Assembly (NCBI GenBank): GCA_026874595.1
Contig: CM049320.1
Location: 19,415,714 to 19,479,713, forward strand
From: Sipunculus nudus
Lineage: Eukaryota > Annelida > Sipuncula > Golfingiida > Sipunculidae
Length of the DNA stretch: 64,000 nucleotides
Direction of reading: 5' to 3'
Shown here in pieces: positions 1 through 14,800 of this stretch (the stretch's first letter is position 1; each line of letters starts with the position of its first letter). Under the pieces are notes generated by a model. That model searched no databases and had not been told where the DNA came from. It saw only the letters and a list, made by a program, of their open reading frames with translations. Both the position numbers and the translations under genes were made by a program.

Positions 1-2517
1 AACATATGTTCAATTATTTTTTTATGCCTGTGACTGTATGCTAATCTACAAATTACAAATATGTATGCATCTATTTTTTCATTACAACTTACACAAATTT
101 AGTTTGTAACTCATTATATAAAAAGTATATCTGTTTGATTTGTGAAAAATATCACTATATGTATTTCCTCAATTCTCTAAGGGCAATAAAGAATTATAAA
201 AATATGAAAAAGATGAATTGATACACTTGGTTCAAATACAAATGACAGGAAGTGAACAGAGACAGAATTTAAATAAAAATATAACTGTGAATTATTTATC
301 ATCTTAATGCAGTAGTTACAAATTGTGTATATTGAATCGATATTCATGATCGATGAGGCGTAATATATTTAATTCATTACATAATACACATTTTCTTTTC
401 ATTTCAAATTTTATTATCACACATCATTTACTTACCATGCATTTACAATACAACAATACAAAACACAAGAAACGAGTCTAAAATAGAACATGAACTCGGT
501 AAGTCTATGCATTTTTCGCCAATCATTATATACAAGATTTAAGTTGATTTCTGTAAGATATAACTTAAGTTCATATGTACACTGTCCTCAGGCAGGGTCG
601 CACGCGTTTTTGCAAGATCGTTAACAGTGGAAATCTGCGTGCATGTGTGCTTGCACGCATGCGTGCACCCGTTTTAGTAATATACGACGACCTAGACTAT
701 GACGTATGGGAAATCCCCTAAGAGTTGTCCAGGAAAGTCCTCCTGTCAACCACCAGTACTGTGATGTGAAGAACAGTAACTCTTTGACCTTCTCAGGTGT
801 CGCCAGTAATAGAAGGTATGGGCATCAGACAGTATACATGCAGTTCTAATTACTAAAGTCCAACGTTTTCCCTTTTCCATCATAAACTGGGCGGCTAGGG
901 TGTCAGTATGATCAGTGTCACCGCACTGTCCAATATGCCAGCACTAAGTTGGCAACAGCCTCACTCTATACTCCAAGAACCACTGACACTGACTAAGAAC
1001 AGTCATTCTCCACACTTGATATCTGTCCATGAAGTTCCATGATTGATCTCAAGCACACATTCGTGCGCACTGCACGTTTTCAAGCTGAAATCAAGCCGTT
1101 TCGCCTGAGAAGCCTAACTTGCGTACTATTACCCATTAAGTAAATAAATTAATGGAGCAAGTAATGAGGATAGCTCTAGTATGCTTCGGCAACATCCATT
1201 TAAAATGTAACCAACAAAAGGTATTTGTCCCTGAAACAAATTTATATATTGATAAACCTGACTGTTGATCTATTTTACCTCTGTTATACCTGTGACGCGG
1301 TATTGTAAATATAAATAAACACCTTTATTCACACACTATGCGTATCATACCTTATACACATGAAGACATCAAATAACCCCTACATATTAACATTTATACA
1401 GGTGTTTAGACTCCATTAGGACAAAACTAACTGCCAAATGATAATTTGTCAAAAAGTTTTGCAGAAAGAAATGGTGATATTGCTACTTTTCTACGGAGCT
1501 TTCATTATATATTCAAGTTGTCACATAGCACTACCTCATTTTCCTTGCAGTATGTGCCCATACTTTTGGACATGCTGAATAAAGCGGTGTCAACCATTTC
1601 TCTTTTCCTGTGTATGTGTTCATGCTAGGCAGCACCGGGCAGGTGCCCATGCAGTGTTTCTTGGCGCCTGGGACATGACTGGAAGGTGTCAATGCCTGGC
1701 GGACAGTAATTTTTTTAAGACATAAAAAAATACATGTGTGTACCCTTACCTCACAATGTATTACCTGTATTTATAGAATGCAGTGGCAAAAAGGTTAGTG
1801 TCACTTGCAAGGACTGTCTTTTGGCACTCAAATTATACTGGGCACATCCCTGTTTTTCCACAAGATTATTTTTTTTATGAGAAAAATGATTTCCATTCAG
1901 ATTTGCTGTGACAGTAGCAGAGACTTATATGCCAGGGGGAATCTTCACATATTGTTGTTAAATTCAAGATGTCTCCTAAACATAGCATTACTGCTGCAAA
2001 ATGCTGCTACTGTTGCCCTGTTTGTCACATATATGTGTAATTTTCAATTGCAGCATCACAGCTGTTTGTTCTAGTTGGAAAGAATGTAGAGATCTGGCAA
2101 TAGTATTTATACAGAGAAAAATTATATTTTCTGCTTTTGTGGAAACTGTCATCTTTGAAGTTAAAACTTATCAAGTATAAATTAATTACAAATTCCTGAC
2201 ACAACTGAGGGGTCCAACTGTTTGTGTTACATAAGTGAGAAGTAATTCAAATTTGTTGTAGAATCTCTCACAAAAGTCCTGTATGATAGGTCCAGGTCCC
2301 CGACTGACTTAAATGGTACATGTAGCACAGTGTGAGCCCATGTATCAGAATGAAGTCCCTTCCCCCCCCCCCCCTTCCCCCCCCCCCCTTTATCTACAGA
2401 TCATGGACATATTTTTAGTTGCTTACTTGCATTGGTTGTAGACATAAATTGTGTAAGTAGCTCAGTAAAGTGAAACTCAATTTACAGGTATGTTCCATGG
2501 ATGAGCTGTAATGAAGA
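1..2517. other. No gene recognised; upstream flank of the caspase gene
   Basis: I see no convincing coding exon here. A C-rich low-complexity tract lies at 2362-2388. A possible 3' splice site (TTTACAG, ending at 2487) lies 30 nt before the caspase ATG, so the gene may have an upstream untranslated exon in this stretch. I could not fix that exon or a promoter. Confidence 0.5.
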
Positions 2518-2655
2518 ATGGCTGAGAATCACAAGAAAACACTAATCAAGAACCTAGTGTTTATTGTACAAAATGTAGACCTGATCAACACATTCTTGTG
2601 GGACGCCCTGGTCAGTGAGGGGGTCATATCAAACATACAAGTGGAGAGTATTAAG
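2518..2655 (+). CDS. Caspase exon 1: first half of the CARD
   Basis: The exon encodes residues 1-46, ends in phase 0 at a GTATGT donor, and covers CARD helices 1 to about 3 (pattern [20 protein letters not shown], then a hydrophobic helix and [12 protein letters not shown]). Joining directly to exon 2 gives normal CARD helix spacing. The start codon context is AAGAATGG. Confidence 0.88.
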
Positions 2656-5600
2656 GTATGTTCATCAGATGTAGGCTTTGTCAAAAGTACCTTAATAGAA
2701 CTTGTAATATTTATATGAAATTCAAAAGCAATGGTTTAAGACACAATATAGTTGAGCCCCATGATAACGACCACCCTGGGGATTGAGTAAGGTGGTCATA
2801 ATTTTGGGGTGGTTGTATTTGTGAAATTCTTACCCTGGTCGAATTTCCAAGATTGCATATAACACACTGATGTTTAATGTGTGTCAGTGTGTATCAATTG
2901 CATATCTTTAATGTTTATCATAAAATGTTTTATTTTGCAGAGGTCTCCTAATTAGGAATTTGTGGTGTGTCATTGAAATAAAACAAAATTGCTATAAAAT
3001 ATTTATTCATGGCAAAAATAAATATACATGTACATATGTAATGCCTGATGACTAACAGATAATTTCACTATAGGCAATATGAAAACAACGTACTGAATAC
3101 ATATCGAACATTATAATAACGTGGCAGAATACATGTACTACAGACATGTGGAACTTAAAATGTTGAAAGCACTATGTACAGAATATCAGTGGATGTTAAT
3201 TCTTTAAAGAAAACGTGTGCGATTTGCCCCAATGCAAGCTTTATAAATACATTTTACTGACTGCCCAATGCTCAGTGTAAGTAAGGAAATCTGCCATTAT
3301 TCTGAATTCAGGGATTGTCGTAATTTTGAGTCATTTATAAATATTTATATATAACACTAAAATATATTCAGGACCAAAAAAAGTGGTGGCAATTGTGGGG
3401 TGGTTGCAAGACAGAGTTTCAATGTGTTTGTTTTTAGCCCAGCTGACCATAGGTTATCTGAGCTTTAGCGATTGCCCTTTGTCTGCTGTGCATCCATTAA
3501 AATCCGTCCATTAAAAGGGCACAAATCATATTGATTTGAACTAGAAACTTTTACCTTGACATCATGGTAGCAGTAACTCCTTGGTTTATCTCCTCTCATA
3601 CCAAAAAGTAGGTCACTATGATGTAGATACTGCAAGTTACACCTTTTTAGGTGTGATTTAGCACTTGAAAAATCAGACCTGTGTCAGTGCTATGTGCTGC
3701 AAAACAGACATTTTAATAAAAATAAAAGCAAAAATAAAATAGTTGGCAACATCTGCAATGTAACATTGTTACCATGAAAAACATGATGGAATTGGCTCAG
3801 TCAGTGATTCAGAATTGTTGTGGACACAGTTGCAAAATTTTAACCTTTTTGCCTGATGATGTATCAAATTCATACATTTAGATAAATCATCTCAGTAATA
3901 ATTGTATTGATCTTTCTGAAATATGGTAAGCATATTGATCATGGATGGCCCTTTGTGCTGTGGAAGACTGCTGGCACCACCTATATATTCCTTATTTTCA
4001 CACATTTTTATACACCTGTCATATGATGAGAATATTATGGTATACCCACTGTCTGTTAGTCCATCTATTAAACTTTAGTGTTGCCACGATAACTTACCGG
4101 GGCTTTGATGGATTGTCATGAAACTCACCATAACTACTTACCAACAGATTATATCACCCAAGTTCAATTATGAGCAACATCCCCACATATTTAATAAGAT
4201 CATGGGTCACTAGTCTACTTTGTGGTGTCTCCGTGATAACTTATGAAGAACTGAAGGATTTTGATAAAACTCAACAGAAAAGTTATTCAACAAAATATTT
4301 TGCCTAAGTTCAATTTCCAGCAAAATCCATGCATATTTAATTAGGTCAGAGGTCACAACACTTTGGAGGCACCTTGGTGACTTACCCAAAATCCTATGGA
4401 TTTTCATGAAACTCATACATATTTACCAACAGTTTTCTCACCTGAATAACCTTCTCATCAAAATTCACACATATTTAATGAGGTCAGAGGTCACCAGATA
4501 CACGACGGGTGTATTATGCATGTTTGTGGTGCTCATGTTAATTATATTTTTCAGACATAAAAAACAAGCTTGACATGTCGTAATAAGAGGTCAGCATTCA
4601 TATTCTATGCATTGTATGCACACATTAAAAGAATATGCATAATTGATTTACACATATATATATCTATCACTATGCAAAGTTTGAAGATAAATTTATTCAT
4701 AAATTGCCGCAGCCTCATCTGCTAAAATGATAGCAATCTTAAGTTGATAGAATTTCTCCATTTCATGGATCAACTGAGTGTCATAACAACTGGGTCATTT
4801 TTTTTTTCAGTTGATTCTGAATTGATAGGCAAATTGTATATTTATTGTTAATTTTAATAAATAATTGTGCCCATGACATCAATTTTTTGTCTCTGCCCTA
4901 AAAAGAGATTGATCAAATTGCAATTGGGTCTGATAGTACATATGTCTGTCTTTCTGGATCTGTAACTCAAAAACTACAGTTTTTTCCACTAGGAATTTCT
5001 AGACATGTAGGGAAGGTCTCTGCAATATCTCTTTTCTCTGCAAACTTAAAGATTGGTTGGATCTATAAATTCATATAAAAAAAAAACATTTAATTGTAGT
5101 TCACTATTCTCTCCCTAGATGGTGCCAAAAGCAGAGCCTTTTAAAGCTGACAACAACAACCACCATTCCTACCAGGACCCCCCCCCCCTCTGCAAAAACC
5201 CCCAGAACGAATTACATTTTCATCATTGTGCCCCTAAGCCCATGAGATATTAACAAACATGCATTTTTTAGCTCAGCTGACTTTCAGTCATGCTGGGCTA
5301 TAGTGATGGGTCTTTGTCCGTCGTTCTTCCGTCTGTCCTCCGGCTGTCCGCTGTTAGCAGGGCACAAATCGTAACCGTAGGGGCTAGGGCCATGAACCCT
5401 ATGCAGAGGTTCTAAAAAGATCTCCTTGAAAACCTGAAATTAGGTCACTGCAACCTATATTCTCGAAGTTATGGGGTGTGTTTGCACCCCCCAGAAATAA
5501 TTCTTTTAGCCAAAATTTTCATCCCAAACCTTCCATCTTTCACATACAGCTCACCTACCAACAGGGGAAGAACTATAATTATTTTGAGGTCACAAGGTCC

Positions 5601-8137
5601 AAGGTCAAGGTCACAGAACCAAATTCTTTGAAAAGCCTGTGGATGCATTTTAAGCCAAACCTTTCATCCCAATTCTTTGATCTTTCACATATAGCTCACC
5701 TACTAAGTGGGAGAAGAATCCTATAGATGTTGAGGTCACAAGGTCAAAGGTCAGGGTCACAGGATCCACTTATTTGAAAAGGTTGTGGACACATTTCAAG
5801 CTAGACCTTTCATTCAAAACTTTTCAGCACTGATATCTCTTCTCTGCCAACAGGGGAAAAGACCTGTTGATTTTGAGGTCAAAGGTCAAGTTCACAGCAC
5901 CCTCCTCTTGCGAGGAGTAATTTTCAGGCAAACTTTTCAATCTATACTTTCCATCTGTCATATATGGCTTACCTACCAATAGGGGAAGAAGCCTATTGAT
6001 GTTTAGTTCAAAAGGTCAAAGGTCAAGATCACAATATTGTTCTCAATATTTCAAGTGAATTTGTTCAACCCAAACCTTCATTCTTTCACATATGCCACAT
6101 CTATGTATCACTCAATGTGATTCAAACTTCATATTTATGGGTCTTTTTGCATGAAGAAATAACTAATTGATTTTGAGGTCAGCTGGTCAGGAGGTTAAAG
6201 GTTGCAGGTCTTAGTTATTCATTCACTGGTTGCCAAGTAATTACACCCGGCCAGATGTAAGTGGTTAGTAGTTACCCATCATTTAGAAAGAATCCAGTTG
6301 ATATGTGGGCAAAGGCCAAGGTCATAGGTCAGATCAACTTATCTTGTAGACCATCTCTGTTTTTCTTGTATATATAAGCTTGCACTCCAGCTGGTACATC
6401 TCACCCTGTGGCTGTAATTGTGAGTGACACTGGTGACATATGACTCCCTTTTGTATCAGGCTATTAAGTGATAAGGCTGAGTGATAAGTACCTCATTACT
6501 GCATAACAAAACACTGTTGCTGGAATACTTCAGCCAGGCATTAACACTATGAGAGTATAGAATTAAGGTTTAGCTACTGATTTATAAGATGATGGGAACA
6601 TTTTGCAGTTTATTTTATGGAATCATAGCAATAAACTTAGTTTCCTAGATATCTGAATATTTTTATATAAATCACCACATATAAAAGCAAGTGTTTGTTC
6701 TCATAATATGTGGATGTGTACTTGATTTAGGATGGCTTTATTTTATTACAAGACTCTTAGTCATGCTTTCTGCATTTCTTTTCTTTCAGGTTTTGCAGTT
6801 TACCAACCCTGCTGACCCCATTGAAAAGCAGAGTGATAATAAAAAATACTGGACCTACACTTTTACATTTGCATATCTATAAATCTGAAATGAGCGCCTG
6901 AACATGCCTTTTGAATTGTTTTGGACATTCATTACTGTAACATCATTTGGAGAATTTGCCCCAAGTTTGGTCTCTTATTGGAGGATGTGTGATATCAAAT
7001 GTCAGACTTGTCAGAAATCCATTATGTCTGCCAGTTAGCCACCTTAGAAATCCTTTTTTCAGTGCAGTTTCAGTAATTTTCCTTCAATGTTTGTCCGATT
7101 TAGAGAATGGTTGTTGTGTGATTTCAGACCTGTCAGAAGTCCAAAATGGCCACCAGGCAACCATCTTTAAATTCCTTTTGATCATATCATCTAAAGAACT
7201 GTTAAAGTGAAGGCAGTCGGACGTATATTAATGTAATCTTGCAAAGGATTGGGTCAAATATTTCTTAATAAATATTATCATCATATATGAAAGTGCAGTA
7301 CAGTTGGCTTGTATTGAATAAAAATTGATACAGAAGCACCTGTTTCTCAATAATTCTTGCATGGATTTCCTTGATTTTTTGCTATATATTTTGATCTTAT
7401 ATTTGCCCTTTGTGGTGTTCCTTTTGAGACTGACAGGTATCAAGTAAGCTATGGGAATAGTTCTGGATACCTTAACAATCATACATTTTCCTCAGACCAT
7501 CAATTCACTGTGTTTTAACCAGACATAGGTGATATATATTTCTGTTGTCGTAGAAAATTTCAACAAATTGGCAAATTGGTTCTTCAAAATTTGACTGGAA
7601 GTTGTGAATCTCAGCCCATGATGTCACAGGTCATGCTTGGCAGCTGAGCGTCATGACCCATGGGTCACTTGTTTAATACACATCGTGTAGTTAGGTAAAT
7701 TTCATGCCACCACAGATCAATTGTTTGTGTAACCAGCATGAGACATCATGCAACTGAGCATCATTACCCATGGGCCACTTTATAGGCATGAATGTGGTAT
7801 TTGCAAACATGTATCTTTTGAACCTTTTTACATATGATACAAATATATGTATTTCATATCTTCACAGTGCAGGCATTTTAGCAACCACCAGCAGGTGTCA
7901 GCACTCATCAGCCATCTGGAGAGGCGGCCGTACTCTGACTTCCGGCAGTTCCTAGCAATACTAAGAGAATATGATCATGAACATGTAGCCGACAGACTTT
8001 CAGGTTTGTGTGTGATAATGTGACTAAAAGAAAAGTGAATGAGTAGTTCATTCAAGTTAATTGGCTAAATGAATATACAGCCATATTGTCCACAGACTTA
8101 GAAGTTCAGAATTCCTTATATTAAATTCACCTAAGTC

Positions 8138-8177
<40 letters not shown>

Positions 8178-8273
8178 GTATGAATAGCCATGCTGGTTCA
8201 TTGTTTTATAGATGGAAAGGGTATACACAGAAAAGTGGTTCACTGCCAGGGTGGTCGTAATTGTGGGGTTCCA

Positions 8274-8362
<89 letters not shown>

Positions 8363-8848
8363 TGAATGAATGAATGAATGATGAATGACAGTAGAGATTA
8401 CATTCTAGAAGTAGAGATCATTATTGGGATCTCCACTGCATTTGGTCTAGTGGAAATCACAATTGTAATATCAGCTAAGAGAATTTCCAATCTTGCTAGG
8501 ACAATTTCCAATGCTACTAGGTTAATTTGAAATCCTTCTAGGAGAAAATCATATCAGAATTAGTCTGAATGAATGACAAGATTTTCATAATATATTCATT
8601 TAGCATATTCAAACAAATTATATTTTGGAATGTATATTACATTTAAATGTATGAACACCTTATCACTATTCAATCACAATTCATTGATTTTTTTTCTTAA
8701 AATACTTAATTATAAATAAATATTGGCTTTTAGCAGGATTTTAATTTCTCCCAGTAGAGTTTACAATTGTAATTTCTATTAGACTCTTCCCCATTGTGAT
8801 CTCTCCTGGTGGAATTTTAATCTTTCTTGATTCTCTACTTTGCCATAT

Positions 8849-8882
<34 letters not shown>

Positions 8883-11800
8883 TTATATTGTTATGGGGTG
8901 ACATTAAAGCAGACTGAACTGTCTCGCTAGTAAATCTTGCTGGAACACCAGACATGTGGTTCAAATTCCTGATCAGCCCAATATTTTGCCCTGAGCAATT
9001 TGTCTTCATAACAAATGGTGGCTCGTCCGGGTTGATGGCAAACTTTGTGGCTCGAAGAATGGTAGTTTGAAGTAATAGAGTAATTGCTGCCACCTATTTG
9101 AGGCTGGTTCACCAAAAGTGTGACTCCTGGGATAGTTAATCTTGTTCTTATAGCAGAAGGCTCTTAAAAGGGGGTGTGTTATGGGGTGACATAAATGCGG
9201 ACCGAACTGTCTTGCTAGTAAAGCTAGTGAAGCTAGTGAAGCTGGACATGTGTGCCACCAACGTGGGTTCGAATCCTGGTTCAGCCCAATATTTTCCCCT
9301 GAACAATTTGTCTTTGTAACAATATATGTATATATTCTTATTTACTTTTTACCAGAACTGATGTTAATTTATGCCAGCAAGTCAATGCTGAAGAATATTT
9401 ACAAAATCACAAAAGGAAGTTGTGAAGATGACAGTGCACTAAGGGCATCAAAGTGAAATGTAGTCAGAGGAGAAGGTCAATTATATATTAAATTGAGAGT
9501 TTTCCATTAAATGCACTTATTATTTGATGCATTGTTTCAACTCTTATTGAAAGCACCAATTATTGGATTATTTATGTAGTCTGTCCTGATGATTAAATTA
9601 TTTATTTAAGATGATAAATAAGTGATATTATTGGTAAAATTATGTTATATCACCACTGTGCAGGTTATGGTGCTACAGAACATATTCTTTACTTATTGCA
9701 GGACAATCCCCTGCTCAGACTTCCCCACCACCTACAGCTTCAACCCTACCACCAGTACCCCTTGGTAAGTAATGTAACTTCCTGGGTTCAGTGGTCCGGG
9801 TATTAATAAGACATATAGTCTTATACAAAGTGTTACGCTGCTTTTTATACGCCTGTCTTATGACAGGAGTGTTATGGTATACCCACGTCTGTCCGTCCTT
9901 TAACTTTTAGTGTCACCACAATATCTTACCGGGGCTTTGATGGATTTTTTGCGAAACCACCATATTATCTCACCTGAGTTTGATTGTTTGCAAAATCCAC
10001 ACATATTTGTATTGTCGCAATGTTAATCAATAAAATCTTGCCAAAATTTGAATTCCAGTGAAATCCATGCATATTTAATGAGGTCAGAGGTCACCACACT
10101 TTGGAGGCACCCTTGGTGACTTACCAAAAATCCTATGGATTTTTATCAAACTCATTACACATATTTACCAATAGAGTTTCTCACCTGAATTACTTACTTA
10201 TCAAAATTTATGCATATTTTATGAGGTCAGACGTCACCAGATACAGCATATTATGCACATTTGAGGTCCTCTTGATTAGTAGTCATTTGGTGCTCTACCT
10301 CTGGGATTTCTACTAGACTCATCCCCAATGTTGTCACTCCAGGTGAAATTTCCAATCCTACTGGATTGTAATCTCTACATATACACAGTGAAACCTTGTT
10401 GTGTCGAAGTCGAAGGGACCCTCAGTAAACTTCAACACATCTAAGATTCAACACAAGCGGGTTTTATTTGGTAATCATTTAACTGGACAATCTCCTGCTC
10501 AGACTTCGCCACCACCTACAGCTTCAACCCTACCACCAGTACCCCAGGGTAAATAATGTAACTTCCTGGGTTCAGTGGTCTGGGTATTAATTAGACATAT
10601 AGTCTTATACAAAGTGTTATGCTACTTTTTATAGGCCCTCCCGACGTCTTATGATAGAAGTGTTATGGTAAACCCACTGTCCGTTTGTCCTATAACTTTT
10701 AGTGTCACCACAATATCTTACCGGGGCTTTGATGGATTTTTTGCGAAACCACCATATTATCTCACCTGAGTTTGATTGTTTGCAAAATTCACACATATTT
10801 GTATTGTCGCAATGTTAATCAATAAAAATATTTTGCCTAAGTTTGAATTCCAGTGAAATCCATGCATATTTAATGAGGTCCGAGGTCACCAGATACAACA
10901 TATTATGCACATTTGAGGTCCTCTTGTTTTGTAGTCATTTGGTGTTCTACCTCTGATTACTCTATCTCTGATTTACTGGATCCTTCAAAATGTTGATGCC
11001 TGTTGCACACAAGCAAGACTGACTGGATTTTATGTCATGGATTTATCCCACTGAGAAAACAAAGCAACAAGCAATTAAAATTTGAAATCCATCAAAACAA
11101 CCTAAAATGCTGTCTATAATACAAATGATTATCATTAATATTAAGTCAAATCAAGGTATACTGCCAGTCCTCAGGTAAGTGCCTACTTATGGAGACAGAA
11201 AGTTGCTATGGCTACTATAAGCCTTGCTTATGCTAAATTTATTCTTCTTCATCTCCTGTTCGGGACTCTACCACCCATTAACCCCTTTCCCAGGTTGGGT
11301 AACCTGTTGAAAGAGTCCAGTATATATGTAGGGGTGTATATGTGTAAGGGCAGATGGAATATCCTAAATTGGCCCTTGGTTCAATTCCTTGTAAATGTGA
11401 ACTATTTCATTTCATACCAATTCTTTTATACATATCCCGGTATGTATATACTCTACAATTTGACATGGACCATATTCTGAGGTAAAGGACTTTATCATAG
11501 ACATTTTAGCGAAGCTTTGAGCTCATGCGATGGTGCGACATTGTGTGTCGTGTGTCGTGCGTCATGCGTCGTCTGTACGTTAACCATAGCTATTTCAAAA
11601 ACGGCAGAAGCTAGCATCACCTAATTTTTTTGCAAATAATCAGTCAACTGAAAAACTCTATCGGATTTTGTTTATTTTTTTTTGCTGACTGCATTTCTCA
11701 GATTTTATAGGGAAAAAGCTAAAAAAGCTTTAAAAATCTTCTTCTCCAAAACTGTCCAGCCAAATTGTCCAATATTTCACAGAAATGATCCCTGGAACAA

Positions 11801-14800
11801 TCAATCCCAAGTTTGTACGAATGGTTCCAGTTCGGAGATTTTTGGCCAAGTTACAGAAGGTTGAACTTAGTCATCTGCCCAAAAAGCACACTAAAATTAA
11901 AATCTCAGAAACGGCAAGAGCTATAATCACTAAATTTTATACCAATGTTTGTCGCATATGTCATATCTGAAATTGAGGTAATGGTGGTGCTACCTACATT
12001 GATGTGTTTTTTTACAAGCGAAAATGTAATTTTAAACTCTTCTAGCTTATACACTGATTTATGATTAAACTGTTAAGCTGATTGGTTTAAACTTTACAAG
12101 AATTATTCTATGGTAGGGTTCTGCCAGTTTTATAAGAATAGATTGGGTAAATACAGCTTTAAAAAAGCATTGTAGCCAATTGAAAAAGGCTTTCTGTGTT
12201 TGAAAACAGATTTGACAACATGCTGAGTTTCAGCAGCCAAGTCAAGAGGTTACTCAGTACAAACAGGTGGGGTCCAAACATCACCATGGCAACTGATCTG
12301 GCTCTAGCAGGTGTCTAGACAATGTGTCTAGACATCTAGACACAGCGTCTAGATGTCTTAACACAATGTCTAGATGCAGAATTCCCAGATTATTGGAACT
12401 ATATCTTTCAACTGTTTGAAAAAACATTTTAACCAAATCAGGTTTATCATCAGGTCACATGTAAACTGCTGCTCCCTCATTTTTGGTTGACCTCTGACCT
12501 TTCCTTGCTGCCCAGCGTCCATTTGTGTGTCTGTTTTCACACATAAACCCACATGTGTATAAATCTCACATAGCTCTTCATCATAGGCAAAACTGGTGGT
12601 GCTACCTGCAACCACTTATGAACAGTGTCCATCTGTTTATCTGCCTTGGGATAAAACACTCATATCTTAGAAGTGGTTTGACTTATCCACCTGAAATTTT
12701 TACAGGTTTATATATCCTGGACAGCTTTCTTGATTGTATGACAGGTGGCGCCACCTACATTCACGTTTACTCTGCAGACATCCAAGCTCATATCTCAGGA
12801 ACCTTTGACCGATTGGGCCAAAATTGTGCTTGTGTATAGATCTCATATAGCTCTTCATCATAGGCAAAACTGGTGGTGCCACCTGCAACCATTTATGCAC
12901 AGCGTCCATCTGTTCATCTGCATTGGGATAAAATCACTCATATCTCAGCAGTGGTTTGACTTATCCACCTGAAATTTTGCAGGTTTATACATCATGGACA
13001 ATTTTCTCGATTTTATGACAGGTGGCACCACCTACATTCACGTTTACGCTGCAGACATCCATGCTAATATGCAACACACCTCACTCTATTCCGCTTGCCA
13101 CTTAATCCATGCCTCACTTCACCCGTCCCACTCTGATTTTTGCGGATACACAGAGTCGCTTGTCCACTACCCATATTCTAGTTTTAAAATGTCCTAGTCT
13201 GATACTTGCAGGTCCGAAACATCCATTTTGCTGAAATCATAATGACTAAGGTAGATATGCAGGACTTAAGAGGATCAATATTAAATTATAAAATAAACCT
13301 CCATTCATACTCCCAAACTTTGCACAGGCTGCATTAGGCCTGTAGGCCTTGTTTATTTTGGGATCATGTAGAATAAATATATAATACTATATTTGTATTT
13401 ATTTGATTGATCTGCAGTTAATGATTATGATATATTAAGTGAACATATGGAAGAAGAATTCATTGTACATGTATTTTTATCTCTCAACAGTGCAACCACT
13501 GACGCCATCTGCGCCACCCCCACAACCAGTCATCCAAGGTAAGACTCCTGTATTTCCTATGTTTTCCTATTATCAAATTGTCTCCTATAATTTTCTGTAT
13601 TAAGACCATAATCTCCTATATTTTCCCATGTGTTTTTTTCCACTGCACAATCATGTTTGTGATATAAGTGTTATTACTGAATAATTATTGTTATTCAAAC
13701 CTGTTATTATTGAACACATTCAGCTCTTGTATATTATTAACTCAGCAAGTGTTGCAGTAATACATGTGCAGCCTTCTTAACCACTTCAACAGACTTTTGG
13801 AATCTGCTTGCAGAACTGATGGTCATGGAAAGTAACAAAGTAAAACATAATTGTGCAGTGAAACTCCTATATTTTCCATATATTTTTTGCTGAAAAATCC
13901 AATAATTCTGACTCAAGTGCTTCTGTAAATTTCTATAATACTTCAGGAGACTGGTGGGAGCCCTTAAAATTAATATAAATATATATAATCTTATGTGTGT
14001 GAATATGTGCAGAGAAATACCACAGTATTCATAGCAGCAGCCTGCCATCCAAAGGTAATTTATCAATTACCTGAAGACGTTTGGGTGGCAGTACAAGCAT
14101 TTGGGTGTGCATCAATGCTAGTACATAACAGTACTTTTTCATTTTCATCTGCTTGTCATACTCATTTTTCCGACGTAAGACAAAAAGTTGACTTGCACAA
14201 GATTATGCAGCAGTTATTAATAAAGAGGCTCATTTACTCAAAAAGTTTGTCTTTGTGTCAGTCATGATGGCTTGGCAGTTTTGTGTTGAACAGTGCCATA
14301 GAGAAGAAAAGAAGTAACTTATGTAATTAATTGTTTGTAACAACATTTTTTCATCATAAGTTAGCAAATATACACAAACATATAAGCCTCTGATGTCAAA
14401 TACTACCACACAGCAAATATTTTGATCTGACCCTTAGAATGGGTGTTCTGTTATGACTTGCACCATGACTCGCAGGCCCTTGTCAGTTATGTTGTCATGG
14501 CTACAGTATTCAGTGCATTATCTGATTCAGGCATTCCAACTTAGATTATGTTTGCCTTACATATGCATTAATATATATTTTAAATTATTTTGAAAGACTT
14601 TGCATTTCTGTATTTTTAAGGTAATATTAAAAAAGTGCCATCTACAAAGCAACATCCCTTGGCATTCAGTAGGATTAATTTACCTACAAATAGCCATTCT
14701 AGCTGGTTGAATAATTTTTGGTCTGTCTTATAGCCTCTATATTGACATTAGGGTATTTAAATTTTATCAATTCCACAAATTGTCACTGACATCTGATTTC

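Larger units (their letters stand above)
8004..9701. other. Caspase intron 2
   Basis: It contains TA microsatellites (8144-8171 and 8275-8359), a CA/TA tract (8849-8882) and the TRIM-like element at 8889-9321. Outside these I see only AT-rich unique sequence. Confidence 0.6.
9765..13490. other. Caspase intron 3
   Basis: It holds the dead exon-3 duplicate, dispersed repeat blocks (9845-10270, 10625-10930), a block at about 11500-11990 related to 32000-32470, TCTAGACA-rich short repeats at 12305-12375 and a tandem pair at 12564-13060. I support no functional exon. Confidence 0.6.

Noticed and set aside
5586-6200. Nuclear receptor binding array (AGGTCA direct repeats)
   Set aside because: The half-sites are part of units of about 145 bp that recur as a dispersed repeat family; there is no independent sign of an enhancer.
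6790-6881. Possible caspase exon after TTCTTTCAG ([13 protein letters not shown])
   Set aside because: No usable donor in the needed phase, and joining exon 1 directly to 7868 gives normal CARD spacing with intact phase. Adding this piece would put extra residues between CARD helices and break the frame.
8884-9326. A clean 5-bp target duplication for TRIM A or B
   Set aside because: The flanks are TA repeats, so any match is expected by chance and the register cannot be fixed.
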